Part shown: positions 1-8,904 of the stretch, piece after piece
Numbering within the stretch: position 1 is the first letter of the stretch
Layout: each line of letters begins with the position of its first letter
Source of the DNA: CAZYLZ01 sp964648335
GTDB lineage: Bacteria; Patescibacteriota; Minisyncoccia; Phycocordibacterales; UBA2100
Length of the DNA stretch: 64,000 nucleotides
NCBI GenBank assembly: GCA_964648335.1
Contig: CAZYLZ010000006.1
Span: forward strand, 6,326 to 70,325
Reading direction: 5' to 3'
Program-made: the position numbers and the translations under genes
The notes under the pieces: model-generated
The model's input: the letters and a program-made list of their open reading frames with translations, nothing else
The model's database searches: none
What the model was told of the DNA's origin: nothing

Positions 1-87
1 CGGATGCGGGATGAGGGCGTGCTTGAGCCATGACATGGCAGTAAGTATACCGCCCTTCGGCACGCTGTTTCTATAGTATGTCCACAA

Positions 88-119
88 ATAAAAAACCGCC
101 CGGGTGTGTCCCGGACGGT
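88..119 (-). terminator. Rho-independent terminator of the orphan gene at 127-459
   Basis: Read on the minus strand, a GC-rich hairpin (CCGTCCGGG / CCCGGGCGG, one mismatch, loop ACACA) is followed directly by six T residues. It lies 8-40 bases past the stop codon of the minus-strand gene at 127-459. Confidence 0.85.
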
Positions 120-126
120 GGTAGTT

Positions 127-459
127 CTAGTACTCGTCGTTGGTCGAGCACTCGTAGGCATCGCGAAGCTGGACGATTTCTGACGTCCAACTACAGAGCC
201 ACGAGTCTTTTCGTGCAAGCATTGTCAGTGCCGCCGTCGTGCCGGGGATGCCATACTTGCTGGCGGCTTCCCCAATAATCTCCCGCATCATGTCGAACCA
301 TTCGTGTCTCGAGTACTTCTCGATCCTCGTGTGGTCAAACCAGCCACGTTGTGCCAAGACCTCAGCGGCGTCCACCAAGCAATCGATTCGCTCGGGGATA
401 CACGCCTTCTGGTCGCGGATGTGGGTGTAGGCGCGGGTGGCGTTCTGGTACTTGCTCAT
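127..459 (-). CDS. Hypothetical protein, 110 aa
   Basis: Not recognised. The product is a soluble, charged protein with no signal peptide or membrane segment and several Trp and Cys residues. The ATG at 459 is preceded by GGAGAG nine bases upstream, which supports this start. It is a single-gene unit: a sigma-70-like promoter at 572-599 leads into it over a leader of about 105 nt, and a terminator follows the stop. This layout (own promoter, Shine-Dalgarno, own terminator) recurs for about a dozen small orphan genes in the window. Expression is well supported; function is unknown. Confidence 0.7.
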   Translation of the reverse strand: MSKYQNATRAYTHIRDQKACIPERIDCLVDAAEVLAQRGWFDHTRIEKYSRHEWFDMMREIIGEAASKYGIPGTTAALTMLARKDSWLCSWTSEIVQLRDAYECSTNDEY

Positions 460-571
460 TTGGGTGTCCTCTCCATCCGACCAGAGCGTATGCTCGGTCT
501 TCAGATGGCAAAGGTCTCATCAGGCTAGGCCGAGACCGTGAGGGACAAACGAGGAGCTGACACCGACTAAT

Positions 572-599
572 ATCATAGCACAGATATACGAATATTCAA
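572..599 (-). promoter_or_regulatory. Sigma-70-like promoter for the gene at 127-459
   Basis: On the minus strand TTGAAT (594-599) and TATGAT (572-577) are separated by 16 bases. The leader that follows can form a GTCTC/GAGAC hairpin around 513-536. Confidence 0.6.
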
Positions 600-604
600 A
601 TCAA

Positions 605-638
605 ACAAAAAACCTCCCATACGCGGGAGGTTTTTTGT
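605..638 (-). terminator. Terminator of the type IV pilus operon
   Basis: The hairpin CCTCCC / GGGAGG is flanked by A6 on one side and T6 on the other, so it can work on both strands. It lies just after the stop codon of the last pilus gene on the minus strand. Confidence 0.85.
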
Positions 639-651
639 TTGGGAAACAGAA

Positions 652-1134
652 TTATCGAGTGACTGTGATTGCTGGCGGTGTTGGGATCGAGGTTTCGTTC
701 AATGCCTCCGGTGCAGCTACAGTATAGCGACCATCTGCATTGACCAAGATCGTAAACTTTGTGTCCGCACTAGCTCCGCCGGTTGGGTCTACTGGCATAA
801 CCGCCATGTAAACAGGTACGAGGCACGACTCCAGGTTTACGAGACCAGATCCAGTACCGATTTTTCGAGCAGTACCGTCAATCGCCTGCCCGATACCGGT
901 GCATGTGAACTGTCCCTTGTTGTCCGCAAGGTTTTGGCCTACCGCGTTTAAGATCGTGTTGACTGCCGACGAGCGCTGCGTGTTGCGTGCCTGTGCGAAC
1001 TGCTTTGCCGGGTTGATAGCGATGATGACAATCGCTGCCAATATAGCGATGATGCCGATAACGACCAAAATCTCGATGAGCGTGAAGCCGCCAGAAGCGA
1101 CTGCTGACTTTACTCGTTTCATAAGTGAATACAT
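652..1134 (-). CDS. Type IV pilin-like protein (class III signal peptide)
   Basis: A pilin subunit, processed by a prepilin peptidase and assembled in the inner-membrane platform. After a basic leader the sequence reads GGFTLIEILVVIGIIAILAA, the classic cleavage site (G before F, Glu at mature position 5) followed by the hydrophobic assembly helix. The mature protein is about 145 residues, with a C-terminal domain holding two Cys that may form the D-loop disulfide. I start at ATG 1134; ATG 1122 (MKRVKSAV) is equally possible. Neither has a close SD, and a GGAGG lies about 40 nt upstream. It is the last gene of the pil operon and the best candidate for the major pilin. Confidence 0.85.
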   Translation of the reverse strand: MYSLMKRVKSAVASGGFTLIEILVVIGIIAILAAIVIIAINPAKQFAQARNTQRSSAVNTILNAVGQNLADNKGQFTCTGIGQAIDGTARKIGTGSGLVNLESCLVPVYMAVMPVDPTGGASADTKFTILVNADGRYTVAAPEALNETSIPTPPAITVTR

Positions 1135-1213
1135 ATCTATGCTAGCTAAATAAATTACTGACCCCGATATACCTTGCCTCCTCCCCTTCCCGCAAGTCTG
1201 ACGATGTCGTCTG

Positions 1214-4200
1214 CTATGGGCTTTCACCCCACGCACCGATAACGACCGACGGCGGTGGAGGTGGTGGAGGTGGGGGCGGTGGGGGCGTATCGTCGTTCAC
1301 TATCGTGCATTGCTTCGTTTCGCCTGCGGCTATGGTTCCACTGCATAGAGGTCCGAGCGTCTTTGCGTAGCCCGCGACTCCCGGCTCTTCATCTACGGTG
1401 TAGGCCCCCGGGTCGAGCACGACCGAAACTCCCGGCGAATCGGTACCGGGAAATGTAGCCTGGCTCACGTTGGTGCCCGAGACCGTCATCGTAAAGTCCG
1501 CTGCGACCGACGATCCGGTGTTGTCGTTGACCACGTGCTTTACCACGTAGATGGTGCCCGTGGTCGGCGGCGGCGGCGGTACTATGGCCGCCGCAGGACA
1601 CACCTGCGCTCCGATAAAACTAAAGATACCTTGCATGTCTGCGGACGTCGGCGAGATAAAGAAGTTGTCGCCGTCGCCGTTTTCTTGCACTACTTGGTAG
1701 TACACCCTAACCGGGATGTGATCGAGATAGAAGTCGCGCGTGTTTACCGTCGCGTTAGAAGTCACGCGCACGCGGAACTTGCTTTGGTCGAAGTCGCCCT
1801 GCGTCCAGCTGCGACCCCACGTGTCGCCACTGTTACCCAAGACACCGACATGCGAATGTGATGTCGATTCTCCCGAGTCGGTCTTAGAAACCCAGTTGGC
1901 ACCCGCGTTGTACGAGAGCTCTACGCGCAGGCTGTTCGTTCCCGTTACCGAGTCAAGCCACCAGTTGGGCCGAACTTCGATACCGGTGATGACCGCGTTT
2001 GGTGGAACAGAGAGACCGTATCCAGAATAGACATGGCGATCCCCTGCTCCGTCGGTATTCTGCGCTGCAACGTCGTCGTCCACATACGCTTTGTCGGGAC
2101 TCACCTCGAAGCCGTTGCCGTCTCCTCCCGAGTCAGCAACATTGCCTGCGGGCGACTGCAACCCAGTATCGCCGTTAATTATTCCGGTCGTGTCGAAGAA
2201 CGAGCCGTCGGCGTGCGGCGCATTCGTAACGGTTCCGCTTGCCAGACCTGCCAAAAGCGCACGTCCTGCAGTAGCACCGTAGTGGATGGTAAAGATGGTC
2301 GTTCCGCTTGCTTTTGCGGCGTCGGCTGCAGAGTAGGCCTGTGCGACAGGATCGGTGACAATGCTCCAGCTCACAACCGCATACAGATGTGTCACTCGCG
2401 GTACGGTACCGCCCGACGAAGTATTGAGTACGCCAAAGTGCGTCGTCCAGTTGTTTACTTCGGCAACGGTCCATGCGCCACCTAGAGGATTAGACGACAT
2501 CGTCCATGTGTAGTCCGTGTAGTTTGATGAGAGGTTGTGCCCTACATCCACGGCCTGGGTGATGCTGTTCTCTGCCACCAGCTGGATTGCACCGTTACTC
2601 CCTGCCGTCTCTTTTGCAATCGCATGCACTGTCACCCTAATGTTCGACGCGTTTGCAGGCACGGTCGCATCGGGAAACGCATACGTCTGTGTTACCGCTC
2701 CTGCCGCGCTGTTTGATACATAGGTAGTATCGGAGTCGTTGGTAGAAACAGCCGCTACCGACGTTCCGGTGTTTGCGATCCAGGCCGTGTATCCGCCGAT
2801 TGTTTGGGACTGTACCGTCGCACTGCCGGGGATTGTGTAGTAGACCTTGGTCTGCACCTGGTCGACCGAGAGCGTCGAATTGTTGGTGCACGAAAAGCCT
2901 GGGTCTACGTTCTCGAGTCGTGCGGTAAAGTTGGTGCTGTTGATCTCGGCTGGAGTCCAGGTGCGCCCCCAGGTGTTGGTGCTGCCACCGAACACCAACA
3001 CCTGATCGCTGCTGCCGAGACCCGCAACATCGTTTGCCGTGAACGTAGTGCCGTTGGGAGCCAGATCGATATCGAGCTCGCATCCAGACGAGTCGCTCGA
3101 CTTGGCTTCTGCTGTAACTTCGATACCGACAATAGTCGCCGTAGGCGGCACCAGGAATCCGAAGTTAGCGTACCGTTGTCGGTGCCCTGCTACCGCGTCC
3201 GTCGCATACTGGTTGTCGCTCGTAAACGCGCGCGTCGCGTTGGCAAACTGGTCGACACCACCTTGAGCAGTAGCTGCCGCCGGCGCATTAAACCCGACCG
3301 AGCCGGCAATCGTGTACGACACAACGGCGTACACCTGGGTTACGCGCGGAGTGGTCGCTCCTGTCGATGCGTTAAGTACACCGAACTTGTAGCTCCACGC
3401 ATTCACGTCTGCCACAGTCCACGATCCACCGAACGGATCTGTCGCCATGGTCCAGGTGTAATCGGTGTACGTACTCGACAGCGAGTGCCCCGCATCGGCA
3501 ACAAGGGTTCCTGCATTTTCTGCCACCAATACCACAGTGCCTGTTGTACCACCGGTCTCCTTGGCGATCGCATGAAGCGTCACCGAAATATTGGTAGCGC
3601 CCGCGGGAATACCGGCATTTGCCAAAAGGTATGTCTGGGCCTGGACCGCCGTATTGATATACGAGACATCGCCATCATTTGTGTTTATCGCCGTCACCTT
3701 CGTACCGTTGTTCGCGCTCCACCCGCTATAGGTACCGAGTGCCGATGCTTGCAAAGTTTGCGAACCGGGCGTCGATCCAGAAGGCTCGTTAGGATCGCCA
3801 TCAGAGACGAGAATGAGTACTTTCTGTTTCGATGGATCGTGCCGCGGGCCGTTCAGTTCGTCGTTGGCGACAGTGATCGCCGCCGAAAGATCGCTGCCCA
3901 CCGATGAGTTCGATCCGGTGATCGAGTTTATGGCACTTTTGACGGTGGCGTAAGCATTGCTGAGAACTCCATTAGCGGGGATTGACGCTGCTGAGCCGTT
4001 GAGTCCGCCAAAGCTGCCTGCGCCGATCTTAGGTAGTGTTACCACGCCGGAATAGAGATTCACCAGAGCTGTCGCGGCAGCATTTTCGTCAGCGCGATCG
4101 GTCGAACTCATGCTCCCCGAACGGTCGAGTATCACCACCGTATCGGCGCAGGCCGGCGTCGGTGGCGCCGTATCATCATAGGTGATGATACAGGTCTTGT

Positions 4201-5131
4201 TTTCGCCTGCCGCAAGCGAGATGGACGAGCTTCCTGCACAATGATACCCCCATGCGCTCTTGGTATAGCCTGGTACGTTCGGAGCGCTCACGGTGTGCCC
4301 TCCGGGAGCGAGCGTGTACGGCTGGCCCGGCACCCGGACCACGCCGTCGATCGAAAGCGCGAAATCTGAGACAGTGCTCGTTCCTGCGTTGTCGTTGATA
4401 ACGTTAGCTATGACACTGAGCTTGGCAGTCGTCGGGATGTCGTCGTTGAGCGCAAGACATGTCTTGATCTCGCCCGCAGCGACCGTGCCCGAACAGCCGG
4501 CGCTCAGCGTACGCGTATAGCCCGAAACCGCTGACTCAGTAACTTGGTACGACCCCGCGTCGACCGTAACCGCGACACCGGTGTCAGATCCTGCAAATGA
4601 CGAAAGCGAAACTGCGGTACCGGTCACGTTCATGGTGAAGTCGGCGGACGCATGGGTTCCGTCATCGTCGTTTACCGTCTGCGTCACGACGAAGATGGTC
4701 CCGTGCGTCGGTGACGTTGCCGGGTTTTGAACGGTTGCAGAGACCTCCATCTCGGTGAATGCGCCTTTGTACGATGCCTTGGTATGCACGAGTGCTTTCT
4801 TCTGAGTCGCATCAATCACGGTATATGTGACGCCCGTGATAAGGCAGGTGCCGTCGCCAACACTCACCGGCACTCCGCCGAGTGCCGAATCATAGGCAGG
4901 ATCGGTCATCGGCGTGTAGGTGTAATCTTTCGCGACCTTGAGGAGCCCCGCATTGACGCACGATTCGGAAAGCCCGAGCGAGATGCGCTTGAACTCCTGG
5001 TCGAGCGCGTCGAAGCGCGAGAACAGTCCGGTCGCGCTTGCCGACGAGACGAGCCCCATGAGCACCAACGACAAAATGATCGCTGTCATGAGCGCGATGT
5101 AGCCGCGAGATCCGGTTGCGTTTTGTTTCAT
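1214..5131 (-). CDS. Large vWA-domain pilus-tip or adhesin-like protein, 1305 aa
   Basis: A secreted protein encoded inside the pilus operon. Its N-terminus (TGSRGYIALMTAIILSLVLM) resembles the PilX/PilY-type anchor helix without a canonical GFTLIE site. Three copies of a roughly 85-residue beta domain follow or end the protein (pattern VNDNxGT..ADF.......V..GxYTV...GY......C.G..AxGExKxC...NDD); two are N-terminal and intact, one is a variant, and a further copy is near the C-terminus. A von Willebrand factor A domain starts near residue 330 with the MIDAS motif DRSGSMS, and is interrupted by repeated beta-sandwich modules. The C-terminus carries a 12-residue proline run. The start ATG follows the upstream stop by one base. 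By analogy with PilY1 it may be a metal-dependent tip adhesin; that role is inferred. Confidence 0.75.
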   Translation of the reverse strand: MKQNATGSRGYIALMTAIILSLVLMGLVSSASATGLFSRFDALDQEFKRISLGLSESCVNAGLLKVAKDYTYTPMTDPAYDSALGGVPVSVGDGTCLITGVTYTVIDATQKKALVHTKASYKGAFTEMEVSATVQNPATSPTHGTIFVVTQTVNDDDGTHASADFTMNVTGTAVSLSSFAGSDTGVAVTVDAGSYQVTESAVSGYTRTLSAGCSGTVAAGEIKTCLALNDDIPTTAKLSVIANVINDNAGTSTVSDFALSIDGVVRVPGQPYTLAPGGHTVSAPNVPGYTKSAWGYHCAGSSSISLAAGENKTCIITYDDTAPPTPACADTVVILDRSGSMSSTDRADENAAATALVNLYSGVVTLPKIGAGSFGGLNGSAASIPANGVLSNAYATVKSAINSITGSNSSVGSDLSAAITVANDELNGPRHDPSKQKVLILVSDGDPNEPSGSTPGSQTLQASALGTYSGWSANNGTKVTAINTNDGDVSYINTAVQAQTYLLANAGIPAGATNISVTLHAIAKETGGTTGTVVLVAENAGTLVADAGHSLSSTYTDYTWTMATDPFGGSWTVADVNAWSYKFGVLNASTGATTPRVTQVYAVVSYTIAGSVGFNAPAAATAQGGVDQFANATRAFTSDNQYATDAVAGHRQRYANFGFLVPPTATIVGIEVTAEAKSSDSSGCELDIDLAPNGTTFTANDVAGLGSSDQVLVFGGSTNTWGRTWTPAEINSTNFTARLENVDPGFSCTNNSTLSVDQVQTKVYYTIPGSATVQSQTIGGYTAWIANTGTSVAAVSTNDSDTTYVSNSAAGAVTQTYAFPDATVPANASNIRVTVHAIAKETAGSNGAIQLVAENSITQAVDVGHNLSSNYTDYTWTMSSNPLGGAWTVAEVNNWTTHFGVLNTSSGGTVPRVTHLYAVVSWSIVTDPVAQAYSAADAAKASGTTIFTIHYGATAGRALLAGLASGTVTNAPHADGSFFDTTGIINGDTGLQSPAGNVADSGGDGNGFEVSPDKAYVDDDVAAQNTDGAGDRHVYSGYGLSVPPNAVITGIEVRPNWWLDSVTGTNSLRVELSYNAGANWVSKTDSGESTSHSHVGVLGNSGDTWGRSWTQGDFDQSKFRVRVTSNATVNTRDFYLDHIPVRVYYQVVQENGDGDNFFISPTSADMQGIFSFIGAQVCPAAAIVPPPPPTTGTIYVVKHVVNDNTGSSVAADFTMTVSGTNVSQATFPGTDSPGVSVVLDPGAYTVDEEPGVAGYAKTLGPLCSGTIAAGETKQCTIVNDDTPPPPPPPPPPPPSVVIGAWGESP

Positions 5132-5132
5132 A

Positions 5133-5642
5133 TCATTTTCTTAGGTAGACGACCGTTTTAAAATCTTGATCTACCACCTGTCCGGTCGGCGTTCGGGCCG
5201 AAACGGTAAAGGATGCTTCTACGCTCTCGGGGTCCGTACCTCCGCCGAAGGCATGACTGAAGGAAAGCGCACTAATCTCGACGTTATCGTTATTGAGAAC
5301 GTTTGCAGTGTTCGCGCCGCGTGCAAGCGTCATGTCTGTGCCCACAAGCTGAACCACGATTGGATGTGGGATCGCGGTGTCCCACTTGGTTACTGAGAGA
5401 GACGCTCCAGTATTGCCCACTGCAGGATCATCGACGGCACGAGCACCCGAGAGTACCCAGCCGATCTTGGCGACCAAGAAATTTCCCTCTTCTTGCACCA
5501 ACGAGCGCGTAACCGAACGCGTACTAGCCTCGGCGATCGAATACGCGGCTGTGACGGCGCCGCCGATGATGATACCGAAGAGTGCCATGTACATGAGCGC
5601 TTCGATGAGTGTGAACCCGCGTGTGTGAGTCTGTCGTTTCAT
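5133..5642 (-). CDS. Minor prepilin (type IV pilus/type II secretion)
   Basis: The product begins MKRQTHTRGFTLIEALMYMA, a short basic leader followed by a prepilin peptidase site and hydrophobic helix. The 169-residue protein has a PilW/GspJ-like layout with a beta-rich C-terminus, and likely forms part of a priming or tip complex with its neighbours. The start at 5642 is chosen because the leader should be short and because the upstream stop and this ATG form TGA-T-ATG, suggesting translational re-initiation. Longer in-frame starts would add an unlikely proline-free 19-residue extension overlapping the previous gene. Confidence 0.85.
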   Translation of the reverse strand: MKRQTHTRGFTLIEALMYMALFGIIIGGAVTAAYSIAEASTRSVTRSLVQEEGNFLVAKIGWVLSGARAVDDPAVGNTGASLSVTKWDTAIPHPIVVQLVGTDMTLARGANTANVLNNDNVEISALSFSHAFGGGTDPESVEASFTVSARTPTGQVVDQDFKTVVYLRK

Positions 5643-5643
5643 A

Positions 5644-7131
5644 TCAGTTTGCAGTGAATACGCTAACCGATCCATTCGCTCCAGAACCCGACCCTGCATA
5701 CAGGCTATTAGCCTCGCATTCGAGTGTCGTCCCAGAGTACGGCAGCGATTTTTGCGTCACGGAGGAAATCGCTGATGGATCGCTAATGCGTAAGACTTGG
5801 AGCTTGCTTGTGGTGGTCGTCACGATAAACGCGAGCGTGTCGCGAACGATAACGCCTGCCGCAGTGGCTCCGAGCGCGAATGCGCCTTTGGGCGCAGGCA
5901 TGGCACTCGACGGGTCCTTTATATCGAGTACGTACAGCTCTTTATTAGGGCTCGAATATGTCCGCCCAAAGTAGAGATCGTCGCCGACGGCAAAGAGGGA
6001 TCGTCCGAGTCCCACGCCGCCCGGGTTGTACACAGCACCCGGAGCCACGACCGGATTATAGGGATTACTGATATCGAGCACCACGAGTTGCTTGGTGTTA
6101 TCGTCGGTTGCAAGGTATGCGTAATTGTTGCGGATAGTTATTGCCGTAACGCTCCTCCCCACTGCATAGCTTCCGCGTGCGACTGGAAACAAAGGATTGT
6201 GAACATCAATGATATGGAACTCCGGACCGCTCCCGGTCTTGCCAAGTCCAAGATAGAGATATCCGTTCTTGTATGCGACACTCACGCCACGGCCTTGTCC
6301 GCCGGTCCCGGTGACGCCCGGCGCCTTGTAAAAATACTTCACCGTCGGATTCGAAGGAACCGAGACGTCGACGATTTTGAGCTGCGAGCATGCGCCGCCA
6401 TATACGGTCGATGCATTCGAGAGATCGTCCGGGTTGAAGCACGATCCGAAGTTGGCTCCGTGCCCGTCGGCGACATAGGCGTAGTTACCTACGACTGTCA
6501 CCATGGCGGGACCTGCGGTAGTTGACGTCGCGATATCGACAGATCCGAGCACGGTCGCGAGGCTCGATGTCGCGTAGATGAAGAAGTTCGGCAAGTTCTG
6601 CGATACGGTTTGCGCAAGCCCCACATATACCTTCCCGAACGCAGCATCGATCGTGCTCACTGGTCCCTGCATCGCATAGTCAGTTTGAGAGGGGTTTGTC
6701 CAATCCCCGGTCAAGACCGAGTCGCAGGTGTCGCTCGATTGCGCTGCAGAAAAATTAGAGACGAGCGAAGAGAGGCGCACGAACTGCCCTGTTCTACCGT
6801 AGCTACCGATCCAGGTCACGTTCGCCGTGATCTCTTTGCTCAGGAGGTCGCCGAGCGTTCTCACCGACAGCGTTTTAGTGTAGGTGATGGGCCCCAACAC
6901 TTCGGTCGTGGTCGTCGGAACCAGGAGCTTGAAATCCTTGCGCGCTGTTGCCTGTGCGTTCTCGATCATCGCCTGTGAAATCCCAAGCGCTTCTGATTGA
7001 AGTTCGCCGTCGGTGCCCACTCCCTCGGCGCCGTACACGACCATGGCGACTGCCGAGATCGACATCACCATTATGGCCATGGCAATCAATACCTCGACTA
7101 CAGTGAATCCGTAAGATGCGTTTCGTTTCAT
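5644..7131 (-). CDS. Prepilin fused to LVIVD-type repeat (predicted beta-propeller) domain
   Basis: The N-terminus MKRNASYGFTVVEVLIAMAI is a prepilin signal (Val replaces Leu-Ile before Glu5). After about 150 residues the protein runs into about six repeats of 45-50 residues of the pattern (A/G)YVA......L.I(V/L)D(V/I)S(N)P..P: LKIVDVSVPSNPTV, FHIIDVHNPLFPVA, LVVLDISNPYNPVV, LYVLDIKDPSSAMP, LQVLRISDPSAISS. These match the LVIVD repeat family, which is predicted to form an extracellular propeller. A minor pilin displaying such a domain could be a tip or binding subunit. The start at 7131 follows the upstream stop in the same TGA-T-ATG arrangement. The prepilin call is firm; the propeller fold is inferred from repeats. 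Confidence 0.82.
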   Translation of the reverse strand: MKRNASYGFTVVEVLIAMAIMVMSISAVAMVVYGAEGVGTDGELQSEALGISQAMIENAQATARKDFKLLVPTTTTEVLGPITYTKTLSVRTLGDLLSKEITANVTWIGSYGRTGQFVRLSSLVSNFSAAQSSDTCDSVLTGDWTNPSQTDYAMQGPVSTIDAAFGKVYVGLAQTVSQNLPNFFIYATSSLATVLGSVDIATSTTAGPAMVTVVGNYAYVADGHGANFGSCFNPDDLSNASTVYGGACSQLKIVDVSVPSNPTVKYFYKAPGVTGTGGQGRGVSVAYKNGYLYLGLGKTGSGPEFHIIDVHNPLFPVARGSYAVGRSVTAITIRNNYAYLATDDNTKQLVVLDISNPYNPVVAPGAVYNPGGVGLGRSLFAVGDDLYFGRTYSSPNKELYVLDIKDPSSAMPAPKGAFALGATAAGVIVRDTLAFIVTTTTSKLQVLRISDPSAISSVTQKSLPYSGTTLECEANSLYAGSGSGANGSVSVFTAN

Positions 7132-7132
7132 A

Positions 7133-7621
7133 TCAGTGGGTCCAGGCGATCGTACCTTCGACGCCGAATGTGATGGTTGATGATGATATCCCGTCGGTGA
7201 TGGCGACCTCGGTGCCGGAAGGATACGTAGTGACGTCACCCGAGAGTGTATCGAAGACGACGTCAGAAACCGGACCTGAGAACGATACCGGGTACTCGGG
7301 TACGGTCACGATATCGACTGCTGTGTCGCGCGCTGCATACGACGTACCTTGAAAGAGTACATACTGCCCTCCTGACAGGTGCACACCGTGCGCCTTTCCA
7401 GCAGTACAACCCGTACCGAGGCAAATGTTGTTCATGCTCTCGGCGCGCGCTTTGTGGATCATCGCGACAAGCTTGTCACGTTCGCCGCGCAGCGACGATT
7501 TGCGGAAGGTATCCATGCCGACGAGCATGCTCATGCTACCGATGATACCGACGAGCCCCATCACAACGAGAAGCTCAATCAGTGTGAAGCCGCCGGTGCG
7601 GACCAGACCTCTCCTACTCAT
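7133..7621 (-). CDS. Minor prepilin, GspH/FimT-like
   Basis: The product begins MSRRGLVRTGGFTLIELLVVMG, with the cleavage site, Glu5 and a single hydrophobic helix. The 162-residue protein then has the GspH/FimT pattern of a long helix with RGERDKLVAMIHKARAES and a small beta domain (residues about 60-160). The start ATG overlaps the end of pilC with one base between stop (TAA) and start, so translation is probably coupled. It sits between the platform protein gene and the other minor pilins. Confidence 0.85.
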   Translation of the reverse strand: MSRRGLVRTGGFTLIELLVVMGLVGIIGSMSMLVGMDTFRKSSLRGERDKLVAMIHKARAESMNNICLGTGCTAGKAHGVHLSGGQYVLFQGTSYAARDTAVDIVTVPEYPVSFSGPVSDVVFDTLSGDVTTYPSGTEVAITDGISSSTITFGVEGTIAWTH

Positions 7622-7622
7622 C

Positions 7623-8903
7623 TTAGCCGTGCAAGCTTTGCGTAATGCCATAAATAGGAGTGATGATCGATACCGCGATGAATCCGACGAGAAGCCCCAT
7701 GAAGATCATGAGCAAAGGCTCGATCAGTGTGGAGATATCTTTGGCGAAGTCGTCGACTTCGTTCTCGTAAAGGTCCGAGAGGTAGAGGAGCGTGTTCGAG
7801 AGGTTACCCGTCTTCTCACCAACTGCTACAAGTTGGGCGAGGATGTCGGGAAAGACGTTGCGATGGGCTGCCAGGTAAGTCGACATCCGCTCGCCGCGGT
7901 TGATCGTGTGCGCAAGCGCGCGGAAGTGTCGCTTGTAAACCAGATTCTGCGAAGTATCTGCGGTCAGGGGAAGTGCTTCTGACAAGGTGACGCCACCCTT
8001 GAGCATGATACCGAGCGTGCGCGTCGCGTTTGCAAGATTGTAGTACTGCACCATCTTTCCGACGAGAGGAATTTGGAGCAGGAATCCATGGAAGTACATG
8101 CGACTCGCCTTGTTCTTCTTGATGAGGATCGAGAAGGCGGTCACGAAAAGAACTATCCCCGCGGATAGCGCGAAACCACTCTTCTGCAAGAAATTGCTGA
8201 TTGCTATGACGATCTGAGTCGACATTGGCAAGGTCATGTGGAGGCTCGAGAAGATCGGCATAATCTTCGGGAACAGATAGACCATGAGGAAGATCGTTAT
8301 GCCGACAGTCGCCGTCGTGATGAGCGCCGGGTACACCAACGCACCGATCACCTTGCGGCGGAGGATCTGCTTCTTCTTGAGTTCGTCGGCAAGATAGTCG
8401 AGGTTCTCGCTCAATACCCCGCTCGACTCACCCACTTTTATGATGTTGATCGCAAAATCACCGAACACGTGCGGGAATTTTCCGAAGCTTTTGGAAAGCG
8501 CCTGGCCCTGCGACGTGTCTTCTATAATTTGGTCAAGTATGCGGCGGTGGCTGCGGGTGCGCGATTGCGTGCGCAAGATATGGAGGCTCTCGAGCATCGG
8601 AACGCCTGCTCGGGTAAGGAATGAAAGACGCTTGGCAAAGAATGTCTGCTCTTTTATAGCGAGTCGCGGCGCGACATACTGATCCATCATCATCGCGAGC
8701 CTGGTGAAGCGAGACCGGTCGTCATAGCTACGCTTTACCGGAAGCGCTTTCGGTTCGTCGGGCTCGGGTTCGGTCGGGTCGGTGGGATTGCCGGGCAGCT
8801 TCGGGAAGAACGAGAGCTTGGCCGGCTGTCGTCGTACTCGCTCGCCCGCTATCGAAAACAATATGCGAGCGATGTTCTCGAAGGGTGCGGTTGCGATGTT
8901 CAT
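7623..8903 (-). CDS. pilC: Type IV pilus inner-membrane platform protein PilC (GspF family)
   Basis: Two T2SSF domains (residues about 95-215 and 295-420) each end in hydrophobic segments; three membrane helices are visible (near 195-215, 245-265 and 395-420). Family residues include AGVPMLESL and IIEDTSQGQALSKSF in the first domain and GGVTLSEAL, GERMSTYL and VGEKTGNL in the second. The 426-residue length is usual. An extra N-terminal cytoplasmic stretch of about 70 Pro/Asp/Glu-rich residues precedes the first domain. PilC couples the PilB motor to pilin polymerisation. The start follows the pilB stop by one base (TAA-T-ATG). Confidence 0.95.
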   Translation of the reverse strand: MNIATAPFENIARILFSIAGERVRRQPAKLSFFPKLPGNPTDPTEPEPDEPKALPVKRSYDDRSRFTRLAMMMDQYVAPRLAIKEQTFFAKRLSFLTRAGVPMLESLHILRTQSRTRSHRRILDQIIEDTSQGQALSKSFGKFPHVFGDFAINIIKVGESSGVLSENLDYLADELKKKQILRRKVIGALVYPALITTATVGITIFLMVYLFPKIMPIFSSLHMTLPMSTQIVIAISNFLQKSGFALSAGIVLFVTAFSILIKKNKASRMYFHGFLLQIPLVGKMVQYYNLANATRTLGIMLKGGVTLSEALPLTADTSQNLVYKRHFRALAHTINRGERMSTYLAAHRNVFPDILAQLVAVGEKTGNLSNTLLYLSDLYENEVDDFAKDISTLIEPLLMIFMGLLVGFIAVSIITPIYGITQSLHG

Positions 8904-8904
8904 A

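Noticed and set aside
2804..3907. Long plus-strand reading frame opposite the vWA gene
   Set aside because: It mirrors the GC-rich coding strand, has no start signal and no domain; the minus-strand gene explains the region.
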